Under the pieces are notes generated by a model. The model saw only the letters and a list, made by a program, of their open reading frames with translations. It did not search any database and was not told the origin of the DNA. This document shows, in pieces, positions 1 to 7,628 of a DNA stretch of 16,344 nt; the first letter of the stretch is position 1; each line of letters opens with the position of its first letter. The translations under genes and the position numbers were made by a program. Source of the stretch: Halobacteriales archaeon (GTDB taxonomy: Archaea > Halobacteriota > Halobacteria > Halobacteriales > Hikarchaeaceae); NCBI GenBank assembly GCA_029941175.1, contig JAPYRM010000007.1, forward strand, positions 1 to 16,344, written 5' to 3'.

Positions 1-1311
1 GTGCAGAACAGAGTGGAGAAAGAGTGGCTGTTTGCGTTGTTGGCAGTTCTGGCGTTAGGAGGATCCATACTAGAAGGGGTAATAATGATAATAGTCCCCC
101 TATCACTAGTTATAATTATAGTAAACTTTATTCCAAGAAAAGGGATTTTTTTTGAGTTTTTAGGAGAAGAAAATGGGTTAAAAAAATTAGTTGAATTTTC
201 CATGGGGTTGATTTTGCTAACATTGTTAGTGACATTTGCAGAGATGCCTATGAATGTATTTGTAGTCTCATCAATACTAGTAGGTGGCACGTATATTATT
301 GAAAAGGTGATGTTGGTACGGGATATAGCTCCCCTCCGGGAAGTTGCGGGTTTTGTAGTAGGGGCATGGTTTTTAGGAACTTTTGGTCAAATTATAATTA
401 TGATAAATGGGATTCAAATTGGAACCTCGAGGGTTGTTTTTTTCGCAGTTATAGGAGGATTAATTGTGGCTTTATTTCGAGAGGGGTTGATGAGAGAGAA
501 TAGGACGCTTTCTATGCTAATTGTTGCGCTTGTTCTTTGGATTCTATCAATTCCAGAACCCACACATCTAGATATCATTCCGCAAAAATTGATGATTGGG
601 ATTGGTATTGCAGGAGGATTGGGATATATTTCTTGGAGAGTGGGGGCAGCATCGGTGACAGGTATGTTAACTGGCATTATATTTTCAATTATTGTTATCG
701 TTTTTGGAGGATATGGTTGGTTTAGCATAATGCTAGTCTTTTTCGGAGGGGGGAGTTTAGTTACACGATTGAATTATAAAGAGAAGTTAGAGAGAGGGGT
801 TGCAGAGGAGAATGAAGGAGCAAGAGAAGGAAAAAATGTACTTGCGAATACGATGATTGCAGTATTATGCGTAGTGGGTTTTTCGATGAACACACAACTT
901 ATGATCAACGAAAATATATTCGTATTTGCCTTTGCAGGGGCCATCGCAGCTGCTATGAGTGATACGCTATCAAGTGAAATTGGAATTCTTTTTGAGAATA
1001 CACGGTTGATAACTACACTTGACAAGGTCGAGGGGGGAACAGAGGGGGGGATAACATTACAGGGTTCACTAGCTGGAATTATTGGCGCTTTTTTCATAGG
1101 GGGGTTGGCCAATTTAGTCCTAGGAATTGGAATGGAGGGGTGGATTATAATTGGAATTGCAGGAGTAATAGGAATGTTTGGTGATAGTATACTAGGGGCG
1201 AGTTTGGAAGATAAGTGGATAAGTAATGAGGGTGTGAATTTTATGGCGACTTTAATAGGCGCCATCACTTCGATCGGGGGGGCGATCTTAGTAGGAATTG
1301 TAGTTTTATAA
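1..1311 (+). CDS. DUF92 / VTE6-like multi-pass membrane protein
   Basis: This is a 436-residue, very hydrophobic protein with about ten or more predicted membrane segments. Its C-terminal third (about residues 280-436) matches the DUF92 family, which includes plant VTE6 phytyl-phosphate kinase. Visible family motifs are SDTLSSEIG (about 315-323), the glycine-rich stretch GGTEGGITLQGSLAG (about 347-361) and GDSILGASLE (about 394-403). By family knowledge the role would be phosphorylation of a prenyl alcohol or prenyl phosphate at the membrane, but the substrate in archaea is not established. The reading frame opens with GTG at base 1. The N-terminus looks natural and the length fits archaeal members, but the window edge means a longer 5' end cannot be excluded. 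The gene ends in TAA and overlaps the stop of the convergent DUF1405 gene by a few bases. Family assignment is firm; function is inferred. Confidence 0.8.
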   Translation: MQNRVEKEWLFALLAVLALGGSILEGVIMIIVPLSLVIIIVNFIPRKGIFFEFLGEENGLKKLVEFSMGLILLTLLVTFAEMPMNVFVVSSILVGGTYIIEKVMLVRDIAPLREVAGFVVGAWFLGTFGQIIIMINGIQIGTSRVVFFAVIGGLIVALFREGLMRENRTLSMLIVALVLWILSIPEPTHLDIIPQKLMIGIGIAGGLGYISWRVGAASVTGMLTGIIFSIIVIVFGGYGWFSIMLVFFGGGSLVTRLNYKEKLERGVAEENEGAREGKNVLANTMIAVLCVVGFSMNTQLMINENIFVFAFAGAIAAAMSDTLSSEIGILFENTRLITTLDKVEGGTEGGITLQGSLAGIIGAFFIGGLANLVLGIGMEGWIIIGIAGVIGMFGDSILGASLEDKWISNEGVNFMATLIGAITSIGGAILVGIVVL

Positions 1312-1971
1312 CCGTTGGGAAAATGGATATATCGAAATGAGCAAAAAGATAAGGGAAATGGAAGTTAATAGTACAGCACCAACAGCGGCTATACTGTGGG
1401 CTGAACCGGCATGATAGACCACCCCACCAATCACTTCAGAGGGCAACCATGTGTGATGTGGAGAACCAATTAAGGGAATAAAATAATCGACTATATCGTT
1501 GAAAAAATGCCAAAAAAATCCCACCAATATGGCTACAAATGAAAATGTAGTGTATCTAAAAATTAAGAATGCTTGTAGAGCCATAGCAAGATGGCTCCAG
1601 AAAAGGAAATGGTACATTAGTGGGTGAAGATACGAGAAGTCAGAATAAAACATGAGTAGAACGTAGGGAGTCCATAAACCAAGTTTGATGCATCCAATAA
1701 AAGCTATAGAAGAAATCCAAGTTGAATTTTTACCCAATTTCCAGAGTCCCAAACTAAGAGCAAGAAATAGAGTTGCTACAGGACTGTCGGGCACAAATGG
1801 CCACATCAAAAAAGGTTCTGCGGAAAATTGAGGCAGATAATACCAAAATCCAAATGCGGTTCCAAGTAGGTTTATGAATATGATTGGCCAAACGAATTTG
1901 AAAGCTATTCGTTCAAGGGGAGCGGGGATTGGAGACCAGATAGTTAGAGTAGGAGAGGAAATGGAATTCAT
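1306..1971 (-). CDS. DUF1405 family membrane protein (YpjA-like)
   Basis: This 221-residue integral membrane protein has about six hydrophobic segments (near residues 25-47, 64-82, 88-108, 120-138, 142-162 and 193-216). It is recognisable as DUF1405 by the motif WPFVPDSP (57-64) after the first segment and by the conserved polar stretch with HHTWLP near residue 171. Family members are bacterial and archaeal membrane proteins of unknown function, so no reaction is assigned. I chose the ATG at 1971. The frame extends to a TTG at 2004, but the extra eleven residues (including Cys and charged residues) look unlike a family N-terminus. It is convergent with the DUF92 gene, and the two stop codons overlap. 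Upstream lies the region before pdxS, which is transcribed divergently. Confidence 0.72.
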   Translation of the reverse strand: MNSISSPTLTIWSPIPAPLERIAFKFVWPIIFINLLGTAFGFWYYLPQFSAEPFLMWPFVPDSPVATLFLALSLGLWKLGKNSTWISSIAFIGCIKLGLWTPYVLLMFYSDFSYLHPLMYHFLFWSHLAMALQAFLIFRYTTFSFVAILVGFFWHFFNDIVDYFIPLIGSPHHTWLPSEVIGGVVYHAGSAHSIAAVGAVLLTSISLIFLLISIYPFSQRL

Positions 1972-2030
1972 AGTTATATTTCTACCGCATCGATCTTCTT
2001 TCAACGAGAATTATGAAGGGGGGAGAGTAC

Positions 2031-2040
2031 TAAATATATA
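2031..2040 (+). promoter_or_regulatory. Possible TATA box for pdxS
   Basis: The AT-rich decamer taaatatata stands out in the region between the DUF1405 gene and pdxS. A TATA box here would put transcription start around 2060, giving pdxS (ATG at 2099) a leader of about 35-40 nt. This is inferred from spacing only; no BRE element is convincing. Confidence 0.35.
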
Positions 2041-2098
2041 TGGGTTATGGAATTGCCAATAACAGTGGATATAATTGTATCGCCGCCAAATGTGGTTT

Positions 2099-3007
2099 AT
2101 GGGAGTACCTATTGAGTTAGAGAAGTTAAGAAAGGGAACGGAACTTGTAAAACGTGGTTTTGCTAGTATGCAGAAAGGTGGAGTTATAATGGACGTCGTG
2201 AAGCCAGAGCAAGCTAGGATAGCAGAAGATGCAGGGGCAGTAGCAGTGATGGCATTAGAAGCAGTTCCATCAGACATTCGAAAACAAGGAGGTGTTGCAC
2301 GAATGGCAGATCCTGCGATAATTAAATCTATAATAAAGGAAGTTTCAATACCAGTCATGGGGAAGGCGAGAATAGGACACACTGCAGAGGCTCAAATTTT
2401 GGAGTCAATTGGAGTCGATATGATTGATGAATCGGAAGTCCTCACTCCCGCTGATAGTGAATACCACATTGATAAGCGGGGATTTACCACGCCGTTTGTG
2501 TGTGGTGCTAGAGATCTTGGTGAAGCTTTGCGCCGAATAAATGAGGGGGCTGCGATGATAAGAACAAAGGGAGAGGCTGGAACGGGAGATGTTAATCAAG
2601 CGGTAAAGCATCAACGTGCCATTACAAGTGAAATTGGCAAACTAGGAAATGCTACACACGAAGAATGGACAGCATATGCTCGAAAAGTAGGATCACCGGT
2701 GGAATTGGTTGAAGAGACAGCAAAAATGGGTCGATTACCGGTGGTAAATTTTGCAGCAGGAGGCATTGCTAGTCCCGCGGATGCCGCGTTAATGATGCAT
2801 CATGGATGTGATGGCATATTTGTGGGTTCTGGCATATTCGGTGCAGAAGATCCGATGAAAATGGCAAATGCGATTGTTGAAGCTGCGAATAATTGGGACA
2901 ATAAGGAAAAATTGGCACAAATATCAACAGGAATAGGAAAGGGCATGAAAGGAGAAGCAAATATAGACATGCCAGAAGCTAAAAAACTACAGGGCAGGGG
3001 TATTTGA
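2099..3007 (+). CDS. pdxS: Pyridoxal 5'-phosphate synthase, PdxS subunit
   Basis: PdxS (SNZ family) condenses ribose 5-phosphate, glyceraldehyde 3-phosphate and ammonia into PLP, with ammonia delivered by the glutaminase PdxT, which is not in this window. The 302-residue protein is a complete TIM-barrel lyase. Asp32 in GGVIMDVV and Lys89 in MGKARIGH match the residues that hold the first sugar-phosphate imine. Lys157 in RTKGEAGTG is the second catalytic lysine. The phosphate loop [19 protein letters not shown] and the C-terminal GRGI are present. I chose the ATG at 2099, which gives the usual haloarchaeal length; the frame also contains ATG 2090 and TTG 2075, which would add 3 or 8 atypical residues. 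It is convergent with thrB, with 11 nt between the stops. Lysine content is high for a haloarchaeal protein. Confidence 0.96.
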   Translation: MGVPIELEKLRKGTELVKRGFASMQKGGVIMDVVKPEQARIAEDAGAVAVMALEAVPSDIRKQGGVARMADPAIIKSIIKEVSIPVMGKARIGHTAEAQILESIGVDMIDESEVLTPADSEYHIDKRGFTTPFVCGARDLGEALRRINEGAAMIRTKGEAGTGDVNQAVKHQRAITSEIGKLGNATHEEWTAYARKVGSPVELVEETAKMGRLPVVNFAAGGIASPADAALMMHHGCDGIFVGSGIFGAEDPMKMANAIVEAANNWDNKEKLAQISTGIGKGMKGEANIDMPEAKKLQGRGI

Positions 3008-3018
3008 ATAACACTTAG

Positions 3019-3900
3019 TTAATCTAAATATAAGTCAACTCCGCCGCCAATTCTAGTCTGATAAGCACTGGAGTGGATGCCTTGGGAGAAGAATGCACCT
3101 ACCATGGCCGAAGCCACAGCACGGCTTTGTCCTTTTTTGGGGATTGCGAGAATAGTAGGACCAGACCCTCCAACTGTCACTCCGACCGCCCCTGCTTCAA
3201 TAGCTGCAGCTTTGACTGACTCATATCCAGTTATAAGTTTGGCCCTAGCAGGAGTTACGACAGAATCGGCCAATCCATGACCCACTAGTTCTGGGTTACT
3301 TTTTAACATTCCCGCGGTCAGAGTTGCGGCACGTCCAACGGTGTGGACATGAGAACCAAGATCGAGTGATTTTGGTAAAACTTCCCGGGCGTTTCGGGTG
3401 GATATAGAAATTTCAGGGAGGCATACAACAATCTCAAGATGGGCATCTATGTGGGTGATCCTGTCTTGGCTAACAATCGTGAACCCACCAAGGATTGCAG
3501 GTGCAACGTTATCTGCGTGTGCCTCTCCTGATGCTACTTCTTCTCCTTTGGCGGCAATCCAAACGAGTTCTTCTTTTGAAAGTCCCTTATCATATAAAGC
3601 ATTTAAAGCAACGGCCGTTCCAGCTGCACTGGCCGCAGAGGATCCGAGTCCAGAAGCGGGTCTAATTCCTTTATTGATTGTAATATTTGCAGGTGCATCT
3701 AGAGCTTCTGCGACCACCCCTGCAGTATTCTTTTTTGGATTGGCAGGGATATACTGACTTCCGGCACCAGTGACTTTTATAGTGGTTTCTTCTGCAGGTT
3801 GAACGTGGATTATATCGGCAGGGTGACTAAGAGCGATACCAAAAACGTCGAAACCACTACCAAGGTTTGCCACAGTAGCGGGGGCTCGGACGATAACCAT
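3019..3900 (-). CDS. thrB: Homoserine kinase
   Basis: This is a GHMP-superfamily kinase of 293 residues that phosphorylates L-homoserine in threonine biosynthesis. The N-terminus VRAPATVANLGSGFDVFG (about 4-21) is the typical ThrB start and fixes the ATG at 3900. The ATP-binding loop is RPASGLGSSAAS (80-91), and GEAHADNVAPAILGG (125-139) is the conserved substrate-side motif. A C-terminal GHMP domain follows, with VTVGGSGPTILAI. Length is normal (about 290-310). It is the only threonine-pathway biosynthetic gene here, although thrS lies 12 kb away. It diverges from the FAD oxidoreductase gene across a 91-nt gap and converges with pdxS. An AT-rich stretch (3909-3917) precedes the start but sits too close for a normal TATA box of a leaderless gene, so the promoter is unclear. 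Confidence 0.95.
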   Translation of the reverse strand: MVIVRAPATVANLGSGFDVFGIALSHPADIIHVQPAEETTIKVTGAGSQYIPANPKKNTAGVVAEALDAPANITINKGIRPASGLGSSAASAAGTAVALNALYDKGLSKEELVWIAAKGEEVASGEAHADNVAPAILGGFTIVSQDRITHIDAHLEIVVCLPEISISTRNAREVLPKSLDLGSHVHTVGRAATLTAGMLKSNPELVGHGLADSVVTPARAKLITGYESVKAAAIEAGAVGVTVGGSGPTILAIPKKGQSRAVASAMVGAFFSQGIHSSAYQTRIGGGVDLYLD

Positions 3901-3991
3901 GACAACTCTTTTTATTAGGGGAATGAAAAACCTACCGCTGTATCAATACGATTCAAAAAAGTTCTTTCCGGTGTAGAACGAAGTAGAAATA

Positions 3992-5317
3992 ATGATTGGG
4001 ATCATAGGAGGGGGTCTTGCTGGCCTTTCCGCTGCTTATTATCTACAACAAAAAGGATATCAAGTGCGGATATTTGAGGGTGCAGAAGAAGTTGGTGGTT
4101 TGGCGGCCTCGTATGAGACGAAAGGAGATTCGATTGAAAAATTCTACCACCATCTATCAAAATCTGAGGAAACCATAGTAGAATTGGCCGAGGAGTTGGG
4201 AATAGGAGGTAAAGTTGAGTGGAAAATTGGGAAAAATGCATATTATGTGGACGGGGAAATTTTCCCATTGGACACACCATGGGAGATATTGAGATATCCA
4301 CATTTAACGTTGTATGATAAAATGCGTTTGACGCTTCTTACACTGGGAATAGACGCGAGGGGAATTTTCCCTAAAATTGGTGCTTATGAGAATCTAGAGG
4401 ATTTTGAACACATACCGGTAGAAGATTTTGTTCGAGAACATACAACAAACAATATATTTGATAAGTTTGTCACACCACTGCTAGAGGCAAAATTTGGTAA
4501 GTACAAACATCGTGTTAGTGCTGCATGGTTGTTGGGGAGAATTAAATTTAGAGGTCAAAGGGATCTTTTAAAAGGAGAGATCTTGGGATATATAAACGGA
4601 GGATTTGTTGAACTTATTGACACGCTCATTGAAGAAATTGGACAGAAAAACATAATTACAGGGGCGTTTGTAGAGCAAATAATTGTAAAAAATGGCAAGG
4701 TTGAATCAATGGTAATTGACACTAAAAAAGGGAAGATAACAGAAGAGGTTGATGCAGTTATTGTCGCTACAATGCCTAGTGTTCTAGAAAATCTTACAGG
4801 ATATGAATGCCCTATTCAGTTTCAAGGTGCGGTATGTGCTCTTATGAGTTATTCGGAAAAAATAACTGAAACCTATTGGTTGAATATATCAGATGAGTCT
4901 CGATTTGGGGCGATTATCGAGCATACAAACTTTATACATCCAAGGAGATATGGAGGGGAGCATTTGGTTTACATGGTAAGCTATATTCAAGATTTTGAAG
5001 AATCAATATGGAAAATGACAGATGAAGAAATTGAAGAGTATTGGGTAGAAGGGGTAGAAGAATTAATTTCGAGCTTCGATAGAAAAAAAATTAATTGGTT
5101 CAAAGTTTCGAGGAATCCATTAACCGCCCCAATATATGAAGTAGGATACATAGATAAAATCATTCCATATGATATTTCTAAAGAAGTTGGAGAAGGAATA
5201 TATTATGCAGGTATGGCTAGCAAAGCTCAATATCCAGAGAGGAGCTTGAATGGGGCGATAGAAGCGGGGTGTGCATGCGCAAATTTGATCATAGAACGGA
5301 AAAGAGATTGCGTATAA
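3992..5317 (+). CDS. FAD-dependent amine oxidase-type oxidoreductase
   Basis: This 441-residue flavoprotein belongs to the NAD(P)/FAD-dependent oxidoreductase family close to protoporphyrinogen oxidase and UDP-galactopyranose-mutase-like enzymes (COG1232 type). The N-terminal dinucleotide fold is GIIGGGLAGLSAAYYLQ (3-19), followed by the acidic end FEGAEEVGG (29-37). Near the C-terminus, YYAGMASKAQYPERSLNGA (about 407-425) carries the FAD-contact Arg/Gly-Ala pattern of the family. There is no signal peptide, so it is probably soluble or loosely membrane-associated. The substrate cannot be told from sequence; close relatives in Haloarchaea are annotated only as FAD oxidoreductases, and I would not call it HemG/HemY. 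It is followed after 12 nt by another flavoprotein gene on the same strand, which suggests co-transcription. Confidence 0.85.
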   Translation: MIGIIGGGLAGLSAAYYLQQKGYQVRIFEGAEEVGGLAASYETKGDSIEKFYHHLSKSEETIVELAEELGIGGKVEWKIGKNAYYVDGEIFPLDTPWEILRYPHLTLYDKMRLTLLTLGIDARGIFPKIGAYENLEDFEHIPVEDFVREHTTNNIFDKFVTPLLEAKFGKYKHRVSAAWLLGRIKFRGQRDLLKGEILGYINGGFVELIDTLIEEIGQKNIITGAFVEQIIVKNGKVESMVIDTKKGKITEEVDAVIVATMPSVLENLTGYECPIQFQGAVCALMSYSEKITETYWLNISDESRFGAIIEHTNFIHPRRYGGEHLVYMVSYIQDFEESIWKMTDEEIEEYWVEGVEELISSFDRKKINWFKVSRNPLTAPIYEVGYIDKIIPYDISKEVGEGIYYAGMASKAQYPERSLNGAIEAGCACANLIIERKRDCV

Positions 5318-5329
5318 AACTGTGAAAAA

Positions 5330-6565
5330 ATGACAAATGTATATTGTATTGTAGGGAATGGTGTTGCAGGAGATGCGGCTGCTAGTGTCATTAGAGAAAG
5401 AGATCCTAAATCAGAAGTTATCATGTTTACAGAAGAGGGGAGGGCATTTTATAATAGAATATTATTAAAAGAGTTTGCAAAGGGTAAATTGGGTCAAGAT
5501 TCGGTCGTGATTCGTGATGAGGATTGGTATCTGAATCGGGGGATTGATCTTAGGCTTAACACTCGGGTGGTCAAGGTCGATTCGGAAAATAAAATTCTAA
5601 AGTTACATAAAGAAGAGGACCAAAAATATGATCAGTTGTTAGTTTCGACGGGGGGCACCCCTCGGGAAATGGACGTTCCAAATAGTGGTGCGAAAGGGAT
5701 ACACCATTTTTGGACCATGAAAGATACGCTTGAGATTAGAAATAATGCGGAAAATGCGAGTTATGGTGTGGTCATAGGGGCAGGATTATTGGGGATTGAT
5801 TTGGCTGCCATTTGTGGAGCACAAGGAATCAATAGTAAATATATTATGAGAGGGGATGGGTGGTGGAGAAGTGCACTTTCGAAAGTGGGAGGGGAAATAA
5901 TTCATAAATCACTGAGGGATATGAACGTATTTCCAATATTTAATAAAGAAATCGAATGTTTTGAGGAAAGAAGAGGGAAAGTCCGGGCAGTGGTAACGAC
6001 GGATGGGGAAAAGTATGAAGCGGATTTTGTAGGAGTTGCGATTGGTTTGGATTACAATATAGAATTAGTACAGGATACAGATATAGAATGTAGAGAAGGG
6101 ATAGTTGTAGATGAGCATATGTTTACAGGTGTTGAGGGCATATATGCTGCAGGAGATGTTGCAAGATATCACGATGTTATCGTGGGGGAAGAAATGCAAA
6201 ATGGGTCGTGGGGAAGTGCCAAAAAACAAGGGTTAGTTGCAGGAGAAAATATGGTTAATGGAAATGATTACAAGAAATTTGAATGGATCCCATCATATTC
6301 CATAACACACTTTGAGTATCCAATTATTTCATTTGGGCACCCTGCAAAAGGAGAAAAGTTTCTTGAAAAGAAATATGGTAAAAATGAATGGCGTCGTTTG
6401 GCATTTAAACAGGGTAGATTGATTGGAGGGGTTTTGATCGGGGATGTATCTTCACAAAGTAGATATAAGAAAATAATAATGGAGAAAATGGAACGGGTTG
6501 ATCGGGAAACGTCCATATTAGATAAAAAAATTGATTTGGAGAGTATAGGTGTTAGAAAAACATAG
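5330..6565 (+). CDS. FAD/NAD(P)-dependent oxidoreductase, NirB/rubredoxin-reductase-like
   Basis: This 411-residue member of the Pyr_redox_2 family has two Rossmann folds. The FAD fold is IVGNGVAGDAAASVI (7-21). The NAD(P) fold is VVIGAGLLGIDLAAI (about 146-160). GIYAAGDVA (about 267-275) is the second FAD motif. The element YNRILLKEF near residue 41 is typical of the ferredoxin/rubredoxin/nitrite-reductase-type branch, which lacks a redox CxxC; none is seen here. It probably passes electrons between NAD(P)H and a small redox carrier, but no ferredoxin or rubredoxin gene is adjacent. It starts 12 nt after the preceding flavoprotein gene, with no recognisable promoter between. A 49-nt gap precedes the DUF7124-like gene. 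Family is secure; partner and direction of electron flow are unknown. Confidence 0.87.
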   Translation: MTNVYCIVGNGVAGDAAASVIRERDPKSEVIMFTEEGRAFYNRILLKEFAKGKLGQDSVVIRDEDWYLNRGIDLRLNTRVVKVDSENKILKLHKEEDQKYDQLLVSTGGTPREMDVPNSGAKGIHHFWTMKDTLEIRNNAENASYGVVIGAGLLGIDLAAICGAQGINSKYIMRGDGWWRSALSKVGGEIIHKSLRDMNVFPIFNKEIECFEERRGKVRAVVTTDGEKYEADFVGVAIGLDYNIELVQDTDIECREGIVVDEHMFTGVEGIYAAGDVARYHDVIVGEEMQNGSWGSAKKQGLVAGENMVNGNDYKKFEWIPSYSITHFEYPIISFGHPAKGEKFLEKKYGKNEWRRLAFKQGRLIGGVLIGDVSSQSRYKKIIMEKMERVDRETSILDKKIDLESIGVRKT

Positions 6566-6614
6566 TCGAGTCATATCGAAGGTGTTTTCAATTTGAATTG
6601 TTCAAAAGGGAAAT

Positions 6615-7031
6615 ATGAGTAAACCTCAAGGTACGATGACCCTTGCATTTGAACTATCAGCTTTAAAGGGATTAAGATCTCCTAAAGAGGTGTTCGAAGG
6701 TGCGCGTGCTTGGAGTAAATATGTAGGAGTCATTACAGATGAACCGACGTATGTTGTAACTAACTACACACGAAAAAAAAGGATTAGGCAGGATTTTTTT
6801 TCAGGGCCTAAAGGAAAATTTGAAAGTTTAAAAAGTGTTAAATATCATTTTGACACAGATCGTCACGTGTTGATAGGAACGGGAGGAGAAGATATAGAAA
6901 TGGCAAATATGACGGGATGGGAATACATACATGTTTCAGATGCTGCCAAAAAGGCAGGATGGGAACTTGGAGAAAATACAGAACAAGAAACGATTGAAAT
7001 GGAGGAAGATAGGCGTGAAAACTGGCCTTGA
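6615..7031 (+). CDS. DUF7124-like small haloarchaeal protein
   Basis: This is a 138-residue soluble protein of unknown function. From memory it matches the haloarchaeal DUF7124 family: TMTLAFELSALKGLRSP (7-23), then a segment with YVGVITDEPTYVVTNYTRK (36-54), RQDFFSGPKG (58-67), the region FDTDRHVLIGT (78-88), and GWEYIHVSDAAKKAGWEL (100-117). The alternating hydrophobic strands and helices look like a small Rossmann-like or toprim-like fold, but that is a guess. The acidic C-terminal tail (after about 118) is rich in Glu and probably disordered. It precedes the DUF5815-like gene by 12 nt, so the two are likely one transcript. The ATG at 6615 is favoured because the conserved TMTLAFELSAL block begins soon after it. 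Confidence 0.72.
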   Translation: MSKPQGTMTLAFELSALKGLRSPKEVFEGARAWSKYVGVITDEPTYVVTNYTRKKRIRQDFFSGPKGKFESLKSVKYHFDTDRHVLIGTGGEDIEMANMTGWEYIHVSDAAKKAGWELGENTEQETIEMEEDRRENWP

Positions 7032-7043
7032 AGAGATATACAT

Positions 7044-7559
7044 ATGAATGTTATTTTGTTGCCCTGTGGCGTCTCAATTGATCCTCATAGGATTGATTTG
7101 GGAATGAGAGAGCTAAAGTGTGAATGTGGAGAAATGCACGGGGTAGTAACTGATATCAATCCACTGACTCGTTTTTTGCCTGAATTTTTGGTAGATTCAC
7201 TCGGGGAAATAATAGAAGTTACAGATTCAGAAAAGTGGGGGGAATTTGGGATGACTCATGTGATGGGATTGGTAATGGAAGATTTTTCAGAAGAAGTAGT
7301 CTTTTTTGACGCTATTGAAGATGGATATCTTGGTTATTCGGGACTCTGGATTTCAGTTTTTGATGCCTGGAGACTGCACGAGATAGTAGTAGAATTAGTA
7401 ATAGAGATAATGGAACATGCCATGAGTCATTCAGATGACGAAAATGCGATGAGTGATTTCGAAGAGAAAATGTCACTTTTTAATATTACAGATTTTGTGA
7501 AAGAATACCGTATGGAGAGGGATTTGAATCCGGAAGATTACGTAGGAGAGTACGTTTAG
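7044..7559 (+). CDS. DUF5815-like haloarchaeal protein, possible metal site
   Basis: This 171-residue acidic protein of unknown function resembles, from memory, the haloarchaeal DUF5815 family. Its N-terminus holds LPCGVSID (6-13) and LGMRELKCECGEMHGVVTD (19-37). Together Cys8, Cys26, Cys28 and His32 could bind zinc or another metal. The C-terminal half has WISVFDAWRLHEIVVELVIE and a helical region with EHAMSHSDDENAMSDFEEK, ending in a charged tail. There are no membrane segments or signal peptide. It follows the DUF7124-like gene by 12 nt and precedes carB by about 70 nt, where a new promoter is likely, so it appears to be the last gene of its transcript. Family recognition is moderate; the metal site is inference. 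Confidence 0.72.
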   Translation: MNVILLPCGVSIDPHRIDLGMRELKCECGEMHGVVTDINPLTRFLPEFLVDSLGEIIEVTDSEKWGEFGMTHVMGLVMEDFSEEVVFFDAIEDGYLGYSGLWISVFDAWRLHEIVVELVIEIMEHAMSHSDDENAMSDFEEKMSLFNITDFVKEYRMERDLNPEDYVGEYV

Positions 7560-7593
7560 TGAATATAAAAATTGTCCCTCAATATCGTCGACC

Positions 7594-7600
7594 TTATTAA
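7594..7600 (+). promoter_or_regulatory. Likely TATA box of carB
   Basis: The heptamer ttattaa lies about 30 nt upstream of the carB ATG at 7629. That is the spacing expected for an archaeal TATA box serving a transcript that is leaderless or has a leader of only a few bases. It lies in the only sizeable gap before carB. Confidence 0.45.
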
Positions 7601-7628
7601 GTAGCCTGGACCAAATCGGACAGGGAAG

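Noticed and set aside
774..1268. Long antisense frame opposite the DUF92 gene
   Set aside because: Low-complexity Ile/Pro/Ser composition typical of the reverse complement of a hydrophobic Gly-rich gene; no family resemblance.
2075..2098. TTG start giving PdxS eight extra residues
   Set aside because: The extra residues are not typical of PdxS N-termini and ATG 2099 gives the usual length.
3961..3979. Dyad GTTCT-N9-AGAAC before the FAD oxidoreductase gene
   Set aside because: Only 5-bp arms in AT-rich intergenic DNA, not repeated elsewhere in the window as far as I saw; too likely by chance.
6589..6600. Palindrome CAATT-TG-AATTG before the DUF7124-like gene
   Set aside because: Short, AT-rich and isolated; insufficient to call an operator.
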